Shown: positions 7,670 to 15,498 of the stretch, piece after piece
How positions within the stretch are numbered: position 1 is the stretch's first letter
Layout: every line of letters begins with the position of its first letter
IMG/VR virus record: IMGVR_UViG_3300010403_000043
Coordinates: 1 to 33,155 of that record
DNA: 33,155 bases
Source: a virus
Direction: 5' to 3' (one strand)
Notes under the pieces: generated by a model
Seen by the model: only the letters and a program-made list of their open reading frames with translations
The model's database searches: none
Told to the model about the DNA's origin: nothing
Translations under genes and position numbers: made by a program

Positions 7670-7941
7670 ATCGAGCCGAAGCCCTGAGGGAGATAGAGCG
7701 CCGTCGACAGCCGTATACGACGGTCGGAGTCCTGCAACGTGTACGTGTCACGAACCCTTTTGACTACATCTCCGAGCTAGAAGGGTGGCTAGCGGACCTA
7801 TTGACCGAGCCGAAGCTTGAACCGGCCCGCTGCGAAGAGTGCGACGAATTGGCCACGCATTGTGTCTACTGTGGCGATCCGGTCAAATGTTCGTGTGGTG
7901 ACCCGGCAACGGTTTGCGGCGGCTGTACGGTGTTACCGTGA
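7666..7941 (+). CDS. Small cysteine-rich zinc-binding-like protein (91 aa)
   Basis: The ATG at 7666 overlaps the upstream stop. The N-terminal half is helical and charged. The C-terminal 40 residues hold eight cysteines in CxxC pairs (CEEC, CVYC, CSC and CGGC segments), strongly suggesting one or two zinc sites. Such modules mediate nucleic-acid or protein contacts in small phage proteins. The stop overlaps the GTG at 7938. No family assigned. Confidence 0.6.
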   Translation: MNRAEALREIERRRQPYTTVGVLQRVRVTNPFDYISELEGWLADLLTEPKLEPARCEECDELATHCVYCGDPVKCSCGDPATVCGGCTVLP

Positions 7942-8108
7942 AAGAGCCGAACCAAATCGCCTTTGTCGCAAAAGGGCCGGACGGGAAGCCAACCGTCGCA
8001 GTCAATGGCGAGGAAGGACATTTAGTGGCTTGGAACGTTGACACCAATTATCCCGGCGGAGTGTTTAAGGTCATGCTCCTAATCCGACCCGGAGAGGAAA
8101 CCGCTTAG
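7938..8108 (+). CDS. Small hypothetical protein (56 aa)
   Basis: The GTG at 7938 overlaps the previous stop (GTGA) and is preferred to the in-frame TTG at 7914. The protein is beta-rich: KEPNQIAFVAKGPDGKPTV, then VAWNVDTNYPGG and a hydrophobic strand FKVMLLIRPG. The TAG at 8106-8108 directly abuts the terminase ATG at 8109. It may be a small accessory protein of unknown role. Its place immediately before the large terminase does not by itself make it a small terminase, and it shows no HTH. Confidence 0.55.
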   Translation: MKEPNQIAFVAKGPDGKPTVAVNGEEGHLVAWNVDTNYPGGVFKVMLLIRPGEETA

Positions 8109-9596
8109 ATGGGTTCGCCGGACTTCGATCGCACGTACGTACGGAAAGCCGGTTTGCACGGTCTCGTCCGTTTGGCGTGGCATCAGGTCGACCCGGCTCC
8201 GTTCTTGGATAACTGGCATATCGGTCTCGTGTGTCGACACTTGGAAGCGCAAAGCCGATTCGAGTTAAAAGAGCTTGTAATCAACGTTCCGCCCGGGTGT
8301 TCTAAGTCCCTGCTCGTCAACGTCTTTTGGCCGGTATGGGATTGGATCGCGGTCAACCCCCAAAGCAAGTGGATCTATGGCTCATACGATCAATCACTCG
8401 TCGGACAACGCGACGGGGGTAGGATTCTCAATCTACTCCGCTCTACTTGGTTTCGCGAGCGATGGGGAGATATCCTTGACTCCGCGGTTTCGAGCGCTTC
8501 TAACTTCGACACTGCTAGCGGAGGGTTTCGATTTGCGACAAGTCCGGGCGGAAAGGGTCTCGGGCGCCACGCGGATCACGTTGTCTGTGACGATCCAATC
8601 AAGCCGCAAGACACCCTAGGCGCCGCGGCGGTCACCAAACGGGCGATCCAAAAGGTGTCGGATTGGTGGGCTAATAACATGAGCCTACGCCAAACCGACC
8701 CGACCCGACACACTCGGACCATTATCATGCAACGCCTACATAGGGACGACCTAGCCGGCGAGATGATAGACAAGGGGTATACTGTCCTACGGCTCCCGAT
8801 GCGAGCCGAGATGCGACCGTGCGTCACGTCTATTGGCCAGGACCCGCGGAAGCCGGGGGACCTACTATTCCCCAAACGCTTCCCGCTGGACGTGGTAGCC
8901 AAGAACGAAACGACCCTGGGCCCTCGAGGGGCTGCGGCTCAATATGGGCAAAAGCCGATAGTCGACGGCGGAAACATATTCAAGCGGCAATGGTTCAAGT
9001 TTTGGGGTCCTGGTAACGAACCGTGCACATGTGACGAATGCATGCGAGAGGGCTGCTCGCTACACGATACGCACCGGCCGTGCACGTTCGCCGAGCTACC
9101 CGAGCGCGGCTGGGATGTGCAATCGTGGGACTTGGCGTTCAAGGGCAACGCGCGGAGCGATTTCGTAGCCGCCACGGATTGGCGCGGATCGGGCGGGTTT
9201 TTCTACCTGAGAGATATTCTTAACGAGCGCTTGGACTTCGCCGCCACGAAGGCGCGCATGCTAGGCTGGTCGAAATCTCCCGTGCGCCTGGTAGAAGATG
9301 CCGCGAACGGGCCGGCCATCCAAAGCGAGCTAGCGTCGTCGGTAGCGATCGAGCTTGTGAAACCGTTGGGCGGGAAGGAAGCGCGAGCGCACTCAGTTAC
9401 CCCGATGTTCGATAGCGGTAAGGTCCTATTCCCGCGAGCGCATCCGAAGCTATACGAAATGCTAGCCCAGCTAGAAGCGTTCCCCCTCGCCGCAAACGAC
9501 GATATCGTTGACAGTATCACGCAAGGGCTCAGCCATTTCCGGGCCTCAGGTAATCAAGGTTTGGTCGACGGTATGGGAAAGCTCCTAAAGCGATGA
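8109..9596 (+). CDS. terL: Terminase large subunit
   Basis: The protein has 495 residues and powers DNA packaging and genome cleavage. The ATPase domain shows a Walker A-like INVPPGCSKS (PPGCSKS at 61-67) and Walker B HVVCDDP with D161-D162. The C-terminal RNase H-like nuclease shows SWDLAFKGNARSDFVAATDW near residue 340, VEDAANG near 397, and NDDIVDSITQ near 463, supplying the acidic metal ligands. Length and domain order are normal. It starts the head gene cluster and overlaps the next small gene by 4 bases. Confidence 0.94.
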   Translation: MGSPDFDRTYVRKAGLHGLVRLAWHQVDPAPFLDNWHIGLVCRHLEAQSRFELKELVINVPPGCSKSLLVNVFWPVWDWIAVNPQSKWIYGSYDQSLVGQRDGGRILNLLRSTWFRERWGDILDSAVSSASNFDTASGGFRFATSPGGKGLGRHADHVVCDDPIKPQDTLGAAAVTKRAIQKVSDWWANNMSLRQTDPTRHTRTIIMQRLHRDDLAGEMIDKGYTVLRLPMRAEMRPCVTSIGQDPRKPGDLLFPKRFPLDVVAKNETTLGPRGAAAQYGQKPIVDGGNIFKRQWFKFWGPGNEPCTCDECMREGCSLHDTHRPCTFAELPERGWDVQSWDLAFKGNARSDFVAATDWRGSGGFFYLRDILNERLDFAATKARMLGWSKSPVRLVEDAANGPAIQSELASSVAIELVKPLGGKEARAHSVTPMFDSGKVLFPRAHPKLYEMLAQLEAFPLAANDDIVDSITQGLSHFRASGNQGLVDGMGKLLKR

Positions 9597-9835
9597 TGCT
9601 GGACCCACAAGGCGTCCTAGAAGAATTCGCGGAACGAGCGGCCCGCTCGGAATGGCGCGACCGGGCTATTTCGCCGCGGCAAACCCCCCACGCTTGGACG
9701 GTAATCCGTCGCGTCGTGTGCAAACATTGCGGGCGGACGTTCCAAGCCACGACGCAACGGCCGAATCGGGTTTATTGTAGCCGGGTATGTAGTAACAGAG
9801 ACACGGCAAAGACAAAAAGGGTTCACCATGGTTGA
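9593..9835 (+). CDS. Small zinc-finger-like protein between terminase and portal (80 aa)
   Basis: The first of two adjacent ATGs (9593, 9596) overlaps the terminase stop. The C-terminal half has a CKHC ... YCSRVC arrangement (C-x2-C-x16-C-x3-C), typical of treble-clef or HNH-like zinc knuckles, but the His/Asn residues of an HNH nuclease are not evident. It could be a degenerate HNH relative, as those often sit beside terminases, or a DNA-binding accessory factor. Its end overlaps the portal gene by 8 bases. Confidence 0.6.
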   Translation: MMLDPQGVLEEFAERAARSEWRDRAISPRQTPHAWTVIRRVVCKHCGRTFQATTQRPNRVYCSRVCSNRDTAKTKRVHHG

Positions 9836-11270
9836 CGAAAATAACGAGTGGCGTCTCCGTATGCGCGAGGACATGACGGAAGATGGTTGGTCTAACCTCG
9901 TTAGCGGAATGAATACCGCGCGGGATAAAACCTACTGGACCGCGTGGGATGCTGAGACGCAGTTACACTTACTCGACCTAACCGACATGTTCAATTTTGA
10001 CGGGATCGCCCGTCGGATTGTATCGGCCTTGCCTGAGGAAACCTTTCGCGAGGGGTACACCGCACACGCTACCGCGCCCGACCGGACCACGTTCTTGCGA
10101 AAAGCGTCCGAGCGACTAGGCGTCGACCAAGCCTACCAGGAAGCCGACACCTGGGCGCGGCTTTACGGCGGTTCGGTTATCCTGCCACACGTAATCGACG
10201 GCCGGGATTGGCGCGACCCGTTGGACGTGTACAACGTTAAGTCAGTCGGGCGATTGGAAGTATTCGATCGGCGGTACGTTTGGCCCTGGGCCTGGTATCA
10301 GACCGACGGTATCGACGATTTCCTGCGCCCGCGAATCTATCAGATTTCGCCACTCGCCGGGAAGCCGAAGCTAGTCCACGAATCCCGCCTGATTATCTTC
10401 CGCGGAGCGTTGACGGACGCGAGCACCCGCATTCGGAATAACTCATGGGACCTGAGCTCGCTTGACGCACCCATTGAAGCAGTCAAAGCGTTTTGGGAGG
10501 CTTTCTCGTCCAGCCGTAGCATGGTCTCGGAAGCATCGATCGGAGTCGTCAAACTCCGCGGTCTAATCGCCATGCTCGCCGGGCCGAACCAAGATATCAT
10601 CACCAAACGCCTGAGTTTGATGGATCAAGCCAAATCGCTGGTAAGAGCTCTAGTGCTAGAGGCGGGCGACGGTAATTCCGCGCCCGAATCGTTCGAGCGC
10701 GTAGCTATGCAGTTTTCCGGCGTTCCGGAAATGCTAGACCGGTTCGCTAACTTGCTCTCGGCCGTGACTGGCATTCCCGTAACGCGTCTCATGGGTATGG
10801 CCCCGGCCGGGCTCAATGCGACCGGTGACAGTGATATGCGGCAGTGGTTTGATTCGGTCCGGTCCTACCAGAATCGATCTATCAAGCCGAAGCTCCTACG
10901 GCTATTCGACCTTATCTGCCGCGCCGAGGGTTGGACGGGCGAGAATGTGACGATCGAATTCAATAAGCTCTGGCAAGAAACACCGAAAGAGGAAGCCGAT
11001 CGGCGGAAGACGGTGGCTGAAACGGACGCGCTGTATATCACAAATCAGGTGGTGTCGCCCGAGCGCGTTGCGGCTAACCGTTTCGGTCCGGTCTACTCGG
11101 CCGAGATGTCCGAGCCCGAACCGACCGGCGAGAGCCCTGCCGCGGCGGACCTAGCGGCCTACCAGGAAGCGCTATCGAAGGCGCGGGGGCAGGTGAACGC
11201 GCCTGCTACGCCCGAACCGCCCGTCGCTCCCCCGGCCGCGCCGCCCGTGCCAGGGGCTAGCGAACGATGA
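9828..11270 (+). CDS. Portal protein, DUF1073-type
   Basis: The protein has 480 residues. The N-terminal layout (a DGWSNLVSGMNTARDKT loop, then IARRIVSALPEETFREGY, then DTWARLYGGSVI) matches portal proteins annotated as DUF1073 / anti-CBASS Acb1-like N-terminus. The middle carries the hydrophobic and Gly-rich segments of the wing and stem and the IPVTRLMGMAPAGLNATGDSD segment. The C-terminus is a Pro/Ala tail. It should form the dodecameric DNA gate at one capsid vertex. An AAAAGG site at 9814-9820 precedes the ATG. Position directly after the terminase agrees with the call. Confidence 0.88.
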   Translation: MVDENNEWRLRMREDMTEDGWSNLVSGMNTARDKTYWTAWDAETQLHLLDLTDMFNFDGIARRIVSALPEETFREGYTAHATAPDRTTFLRKASERLGVDQAYQEADTWARLYGGSVILPHVIDGRDWRDPLDVYNVKSVGRLEVFDRRYVWPWAWYQTDGIDDFLRPRIYQISPLAGKPKLVHESRLIIFRGALTDASTRIRNNSWDLSSLDAPIEAVKAFWEAFSSSRSMVSEASIGVVKLRGLIAMLAGPNQDIITKRLSLMDQAKSLVRALVLEAGDGNSAPESFERVAMQFSGVPEMLDRFANLLSAVTGIPVTRLMGMAPAGLNATGDSDMRQWFDSVRSYQNRSIKPKLLRLFDLICRAEGWTGENVTIEFNKLWQETPKEEADRRKTVAETDALYITNQVVSPERVAANRFGPVYSAEMSEPEPTGESPAAADLAAYQEALSKARGQVNAPATPEPPVAPPAAPPVPGASER

Positions 11271-11644
11271 TGCTGACCCCCGAGCAGGAGCGGGCGATCC
11301 GGGAGCGCGTGGCGGCCAAATATGTCCGATTCGAGCCGGGAACTTGGCGGCGCGACGCTCCCGAAGAGAGGGACACGGCGATCGCCGATGTTCGCGCTCT
11401 TTTCGCCGCGCTTGACGCCGAACGCGCGGAGAACCGAGATCTGCAGCTAATAGCTGAACATGCAGTCGGAAGGGCGCAAAAATACTCGGCCGAGATCGCG
11501 AGGCTCCGCGCGGCGTTGGGGCCGTATCCGCGGTGCGGGGGCAAGGGCGAGCAGCCACCGTTGGATTGCTACTGCGGGCGATGTCAGTCGACGCCCTGCC
11601 CCGACTGCGGCGGCACGGGCGAGCACCCGGCGGGGCGCAAGTGA
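11267..11644 (+). CDS. Coiled-coil protein with DnaJ-like Cys/Gly knuckle (125 aa)
   Basis: It starts at one of two tandem ATGs (11267 or 11270) overlapping the portal stop. Residues ~1-80 are helical and Glu/Ala/Arg-rich, with coiled-coil character (ALFAALDAERAENRDLQL). The C-terminal third contains cysteines in CGGKG, CYCGRC and CPDCGGTG; the last matches the CxxCxGxG zinc knuckle of DnaJ-type proteins. It probably binds zinc. It lies between portal and Mu F-like genes, and its GTGA overlap with the next gene suggests co-translation. Function unknown. Confidence 0.6.
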   Translation: MMLTPEQERAIRERVAAKYVRFEPGTWRRDAPEERDTAIADVRALFAALDAERAENRDLQLIAEHAVGRAQKYSAEIARLRAALGPYPRCGGKGEQPPLDCYCGRCQSTPCPDCGGTGEHPAGRK

Positions 11645-12288
11645 ACAAGCCGACCCTGCAAATCGAGCGCACCTATATGCGCTTGCTCCGGGCGTATGTC
11701 AACGCGTTACAAGCTGCGGCGTTTCGAGTTATTGCCGGACGGTTGGATGCCCGGGAAGCGGTCGACATTCGCGTAGCTATGCATGATATCCCGATACCGG
11801 ACACCAAAACCATAGCCTCCCGCGTCGCAAAGGGGGCTAGCGCGTCGTTTCAGAGGCTTACGGGTATCACGCCCCTCGGGGCCGGGTCGGGGCCGCTGAT
11901 TGACCATTGGCGCGCCGTTAACGTCCACTTGATTCGCTCTATCGCGGACGACTTACTGCCCGAGGTAACCAAGATCCTAAACACGTCCGAGGACATCCGG
12001 GGCGATCTAATCGAGCGGTTCGACGTGACCAAAAGCCGCGCGGACCTAATCGCTCGCGATCAAACGCTAAAGCTAAACGGACAGATAACGGAACACTTGC
12101 ATACGGATGCGGGAATCACCCGTTACCGCTGGAGCACGTCGCACGACGACCGCGTACGGCCGGAGCACGACGAATTGGACGGCACGGAACAAGAATGGGC
12201 TAACCCTCCCGACACTGGCAACGGGCAGAATCACCCCGGCCAGGACATTCAATGCCGTTGTGTCGCGATTCCGATAATTGAGGATTGA
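11641..12288 (+). CDS. Mu F / SPP1 gp7-like minor head protein
   Basis: The protein has 215 residues from GTG 11641, which overlaps the previous stop. The C-terminal third carries the family signature: TRYRWSTSHDDRVRPEHDEL followed by HPGQDIQCRCVA, the conserved Cys-Arg-Cys ending of the Mu F domain. The N-terminal part is helical. Such proteins are minor capsid components that bind portal or DNA and may be ejected. The position between portal and capsid protease is standard. Confidence 0.86.
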   Translation: MNKPTLQIERTYMRLLRAYVNALQAAAFRVIAGRLDAREAVDIRVAMHDIPIPDTKTIASRVAKGASASFQRLTGITPLGAGSGPLIDHWRAVNVHLIRSIADDLLPEVTKILNTSEDIRGDLIERFDVTKSRADLIARDQTLKLNGQITEHLHTDAGITRYRWSTSHDDRVRPEHDELDGTEQEWANPPDTGNGQNHPGQDIQCRCVAIPIIED

Positions 12289-12291
12289 CCC

Positions 12292-12501
12292 ATGTGTGAT
12301 CGATACTGTCTCGCGTGCAACCCCACCGAACTAACGCAAGGCCTAGCAGGGTATTTCTCCGATCGTTGCAAGGTCGACCTAACCCGCTTGTCCGTCTCCG
12401 CCCACCACTTGCAGTCGGGCGAGGTAGCGATTGGCGGCTACATCGAAGATGCGAAGGACGGCGAAATCGCGGACCTGTACGAATTCGTTAGGGCACTATG
12501 A
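12292..12501 (+). CDS. Small hypothetical protein with N-terminal Cys residues (69 aa)
   Basis: The ATG at 12292 follows the Mu F-like stop by three bases. The N-terminus MCDRYCLAC places three cysteines within nine residues, with a fourth further on (SDRCKV), giving a possible metal site. The rest is beta/alpha with an acidic end (GEIADLYEFVRAL). No family recognised. The stop overlaps the ATG of the next short basic ORF. Confidence 0.55.
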   Translation: MCDRYCLACNPTELTQGLAGYFSDRCKVDLTRLSVSAHHLQSGEVAIGGYIEDAKDGEIADLYEFVRAL

Positions 12502-12647
12502 AACAGGTTTACGCCACGAAAGGGCACCTAGGTACGGCTACGGCTCGGCGCGAGTATAAGCGGGCTGTGCGACGCTGGCGCCGTCGAGAGGAGCGCCGGC
12601 TTTTGGAAGACGCACCCAAACGCTTGATGCTCAAGGGTTGGTGGTGA
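12498..12647 (+). CDS. 49-residue highly basic small protein
   Basis: The ATG at 12498 overlaps the previous stop (ATGA) and the frame ends at TGA 12645-12647. The product is arginine-rich: RREYKRAVRRWRRREERRLL forms a strongly basic helix, and the C-terminus ends KGWW. It could bind DNA or RNA or interact with the acidic scaffold, but nothing proves this. It is the last gene before the only sizeable intergenic gap in the window. Confidence 0.55.
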   Translation: MKQVYATKGHLGTATARREYKRAVRRWRRREERRLLEDAPKRLMLKGWW

Positions 12648-12731
12648 CGAAGCGTTAGGGCACCATCGGTCACCTAGTGCAATATTAACTTTCTTGTTGC
12701 GTGACAACCGCGCTCGGATCATCATCCGAGC
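12648..12731 (+). promoter_or_regulatory. Intergenic gap with AT-rich patch, candidate promoter region
   Basis: This 84-base gap is the longest gene-free stretch here. It contains an AT-rich patch (AATATTAACTTTCTTGTT, about 12681-12698) that stands out in GC-rich DNA. TGC-AATATT could act as an extended -10 element (4 of 6 bases match TATAAT). No convincing -35 box is visible. It may start transcription of the capsid operon. This is weak, composition-based evidence. Confidence 0.3.
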
Positions 12732-12732
12732 G
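12711..12732 (+). promoter_or_regulatory. Perfect 9-bp inverted repeat abutting the protease start codon
   Basis: CGCTCGGAT (12711-12719) and its exact complement ATCCGAGCG (12724-12732) are separated by a 4-base CATC loop. The last stem base is the G of the GTG start of the protease gene. No U-run follows, so it is not a classical intrinsic terminator. As RNA it could hide the ribosome entry region of that start; as DNA it could be a dyad operator. A small GTTG/CAAC hairpin lies just upstream (12696-12707). Confidence 0.5.
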
Positions 12733-13931
12733 TGCGCGTTCCTCGGCTCGACATTTCGCCGCTAGGCAAATTCGAAAGGACCCCTACGGGCGGACTTCGA
12801 ATCCCGGCGACACCCGCTCGAGTCGGGGTCCAAATCTACTTGAACGCGGACGGTTCCGAACGGCGCGAGTACCGCCCGCCGGAGGAAGTGTTCTCGCCCG
12901 CGTCGCTCGCATCCTTCCGTGCCGCGGCCGTGACGGACCTTCATCCGTCACAACGTGGCGACTCCGCTTGGGTCGCGCCTGAGAATTGGCGCCGGCTCGC
13001 GGTCGGGCATATCGGCGAGGCGGTCAACCATACCGATACGCACGTTATGTGCGACGCGTTAATCCAAGACGCGGAAGCGATTGACCTAATCGAGCAGGGC
13101 AAGCGCCGCGAGCTGTCGTGCGGGTATACGTGCGATTACTTCGATACGCCTGGCGTTACCGCGGACGGCGAACGTTACGACGGTATCCAAAAGAACATCA
13201 TTCTAAACCATGTCGCGTTGCTCCCCCCTGGCGCTGGCCGGGCGGGGTCTAGCGCAGCGCTACGGCTCGACGCGGCGGACCTTTACCAGGCAACGGAGAC
13301 ACCAAAAGTGAAAATCGTAATCGATGGGCGGGAATTCGAGAAAGGCTCGGATGAGCATTTGGCCTATGTGACCGATGCCGCGAACGCTCGCGCTAAGGCC
13401 GCGGAGGATAAGGCCGCGGCTGAGGTCAAGGCGGCCAAGGAACGGGCCGACGCAATCGAGAAAGCCGCGAAGGAGCTTCCCGGCCGCATCGCCCGCCGCA
13501 AGCGTTTTTGCGAGGATATCGCGATCGTCCGCTCCGCTATCGAAACCGCGGGCGGGCGTTGTGACGCTCCGCCTCCGAGCGAGGAACCGGGCGACGGGAA
13601 GGACGAACCGGGCGTGATTGCAGCGGTTCTCGCCGAGCTAATGCCGGACTTCGACACGGCCGGCAAAGACCCGGTTTGGCTTGAGGGCGCGCTAATGATG
13701 CTCGTGCATGAGCTAAAGGCGAGCGCCGGCCCCGACACGGATGCGGCGGACGACGTGGGAGAACTTGACGCGGGTCGTACGGTTGACCCGGGCGACGCTC
13801 CCATGGGCCCGACGGCCCCGCCCCCTGCTCGCACGGACTCGCGTCCGCGGCGTACCGTTGACGCGTATACCCGAAACCTCGAAACCACCGAAAACCTTTG
13901 GAAGCGGCCCCTAGCGGCCAGCCGGAGCTAA
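12732..13931 (+). CDS. DUF2213 prohead protease with scaffold-like C-terminus
   Basis: The protein has 399 residues. Residues 1-~170 match the DUF2213 maturation protease pattern: N-terminal LDISPLGKFERTPTGGL, then VTDLHP with H71, RELSCGY with S129, and NHVALLP with H160. H71 and S129 are the likely catalytic pair. From ~190 it becomes a lysine/alanine/glutamate-rich coiled coil, then an acidic Asp/Gly/Pro tail, as expected of a capsid scaffold. GTG 12732 is the only usable start after an in-frame stop at 12702 that keeps the conserved N-terminus. It lacks a good ribosome site and touches a hairpin. The protein should shape and then mature the procapsid. Confidence 0.82.
   Translation: MRVPRLDISPLGKFERTPTGGLRIPATPARVGVQIYLNADGSERREYRPPEEVFSPASLASFRAAAVTDLHPSQRGDSAWVAPENWRRLAVGHIGEAVNHTDTHVMCDALIQDAEAIDLIEQGKRRELSCGYTCDYFDTPGVTADGERYDGIQKNIILNHVALLPPGAGRAGSSAALRLDAADLYQATETPKVKIVIDGREFEKGSDEHLAYVTDAANARAKAAEDKAAAEVKAAKERADAIEKAAKELPGRIARRKRFCEDIAIVRSAIETAGGRCDAPPPSEEPGDGKDEPGVIAAVLAELMPDFDTAGKDPVWLEGALMMLVHELKASAGPDTDAADDVGELDAGRTVDPGDAPMGPTAPPPARTDSRPRRTVDAYTRNLETTENLWKRPLAASRS
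13308..13931 (+). CDS. Candidate nested scaffold protein from an internal start
   Basis: An in-frame GTG at 13308 (residue 193 of the protease) is preceded by GGAG at 13295-13298, nine bases upstream. It would make a 207-residue product beginning MKIVIDGREFEKGSDEH. This start resembles stand-alone phage scaffold proteins, and the product covers exactly the coiled-coil and acidic tail. Phage lambda makes its scaffold Nu3 from an in-frame start inside the protease gene C, so the arrangement is known in principle. Here it is an inference from the ribosome site and domain boundary. Confidence 0.4.
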   Translation: MKIVIDGREFEKGSDEHLAYVTDAANARAKAAEDKAAAEVKAAKERADAIEKAAKELPGRIARRKRFCEDIAIVRSAIETAGGRCDAPPPSEEPGDGKDEPGVIAAVLAELMPDFDTAGKDPVWLEGALMMLVHELKASAGPDTDAADDVGELDAGRTVDPGDAPMGPTAPPPARTDSRPRRTVDAYTRNLETTENLWKRPLAASRS

Positions 13932-13935
13932 TCAC

Positions 13936-14448
13936 ATGGCAATCATGCCCCAGACTTCTTACGGCGTTCGGCCCGACAAGTGGCTAGCCGGACAGCGCCC
14001 CTATTCGGACCAAACCGATTTGGTTATCGCTAAGATGTCCGAAGACGGGATCAACCCCGGTCTGTTCGTTGCCATGGGCACGGATACGGACATGGGAGTT
14101 ATCGCCCCCGCGGCGTCCACCGACGTGACCGACCTGGGCTCGCTACAGGGTGTCGTGCTTTACAAGCCCGCTCTTGAGCCGGCCGACCCCAATTTCCCGA
14201 TTGGGGCGACGCTCGCGGTTCTCCGCCGCGGCATCGTCGCATGCTTGTGCGACGGTACGGTTACCGACGGCGGACCGCTCTTTATCTGCTACGGCGCGGG
14301 TGCTAGCTCGGCCGTCCTCGGCTCGGTCCGGGCCGATGCGGGTTCGGGCACGTACGCCGCGGTTGCCCCCAAAGGGTGCCGAGTTTACAAGGGCGCGACC
14401 GGCAAGGGGTCGATTTGCCTAGTCGAAGTTAACCTCCCCGGAGCGTAA
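13936..14448 (+). CDS. Structural cement / head decoration protein
   Basis: The protein has 170 residues and sits between protease and major capsid protein, the usual place for a cement protein. The sequence is Gly/Ala-rich and beta-like, with the family-typical early part PGLFVAMGTDTDMGVIAPAA and later GATLAVLRRGIVACLCDGTV. No signal peptide or transmembrane span. It likely trimerises on the capsid surface to stabilise it. The call rests on context and general pattern; an exact family is not certain. Confidence 0.72.
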   Translation: MAIMPQTSYGVRPDKWLAGQRPYSDQTDLVIAKMSEDGINPGLFVAMGTDTDMGVIAPAASTDVTDLGSLQGVVLYKPALEPADPNFPIGATLAVLRRGIVACLCDGTVTDGGPLFICYGAGASSAVLGSVRADAGSGTYAAVAPKGCRVYKGATGKGSICLVEVNLPGA

Positions 14449-14452
14449 TACC

Positions 14453-15487
14453 ATGCGTTTCAAGCATCTAATCAAGCAGGCGGAAACCCGCTACGATTGG
14501 GCTAAGGACCCCGTCCTTATCCGTAAATACATGGCGGATATGCGCGCTCAGGGCGAGCGCGTTGACGCTAACGAGACGGCGCTATTCCTCCGTTCGCTGA
14601 CTGAAATCAGTAATAAGACGTGGGATACGATGTTTCCGGAGCTCAAGGCCCGGACGCTTATCCCTGTCTCTCACGAGGTACCCACCGGGGCCGAGTATCA
14701 CGCTCTACAGGCGTTCGATCCGACCGGTCGCGCGACCGTAATCGATGATTACTCGCAAGACTTCCCGGCCGTCCAGATCCGGGCGGGCGAGAAAATCATC
14801 GGTATCAAGAGCATCGGCGGGTCCTACAAGTATTCGATCCAAGATGTCCGCTCCGCGGACTTCGCTCGGCGCCCGCTGGACGCCAAGCGCGCCGCGTACG
14901 CTCGCGAGATGATTGAAAGGAAGCTAGAGGATATCGCCGCAACGGGCGTTGTCCTCGGGTCGACTAAGGTCCTAACCGGCCTCCTTAACTCGGGCGACGT
15001 GGCGGTTACCACGGTCACTAACGGATCGTGGAATAGCCTTACCTATTCGGCCGACGGCACGAATAGCGGCAAGATCCTAGCGGATATGCACCAAATGTGC
15101 AACTATCCCTTTATCACCACGAATACGATTTTCGGGAACCCGGATACCCTCCTACTCCCGACCACGCGTTTCGCTCAGGTCAATTCGCAGCAAATGAGTC
15201 AGTACGATAGCCGTACGATTCTTGAGGCGTTCTTGGCCCAGTCGACCATCGTTAAAAACGTTGATTGGTGGTTGCCCTGCAACACTGCCAGCGCTACCGC
15301 GGGTGAGCGTGCGATGGTCTATCGCCGGGATCCGAACTATATCGCCTTGCAGATCCCGCAGGAATTCGAGCAATTCCCGCCTCAGGTCAAGGGGATGGAG
15401 TGGATGGTTCCGTGTCACATGAGGACCGCCGGCGTCGAAGTCTACCGCCCCGGCGTGTGCGCCTACTTCGATAACCTGCACAGCTAA
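14453..15487 (+). CDS. Major capsid protein, DUF2184 family
   Basis: The protein has 344 residues. The N-terminal half contains ALFLRSLTEISNKTWDTMFP, then TLIPVSHEVPTGAEYHALQA and RAGEKIIGIKSIGGSYKYSI, the characteristic order of DUF2184 capsid proteins (HK97 fold). The C-terminus ends in the segment VEVYRPGVCAYFDNLHS. It follows the cement gene and a CCGGAG site lies upstream of the ATG. It should form the icosahedral shell after proteolytic maturation. Confidence 0.9.
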   Translation: MRFKHLIKQAETRYDWAKDPVLIRKYMADMRAQGERVDANETALFLRSLTEISNKTWDTMFPELKARTLIPVSHEVPTGAEYHALQAFDPTGRATVIDDYSQDFPAVQIRAGEKIIGIKSIGGSYKYSIQDVRSADFARRPLDAKRAAYAREMIERKLEDIAATGVVLGSTKVLTGLLNSGDVAVTTVTNGSWNSLTYSADGTNSGKILADMHQMCNYPFITTNTIFGNPDTLLLPTTRFAQVNSQQMSQYDSRTILEAFLAQSTIVKNVDWWLPCNTASATAGERAMVYRRDPNYIALQIPQEFEQFPPQVKGMEWMVPCHMRTAGVEVYRPGVCAYFDNLHS

Positions 15488-15498
15488 CCGGGCCACCC

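Noticed and set aside
11533-11640. Upstream start for the Mu F-like gene
   Set aside because: It would overlap the preceding Cys-knuckle gene by more than 100 bases; GTG 11641 gives the usual 4-base overlap.
12711-12732. Intrinsic terminator
   Set aside because: The 9-bp stem is strong, but no U-run follows and the stem runs into a start codon.
13364-13935. Long - strand frames antisense to the protease/scaffold gene
   Set aside because: They mirror the Ala/Lys-rich coiled-coil region, giving Ser/Ala/Arg low-complexity products.
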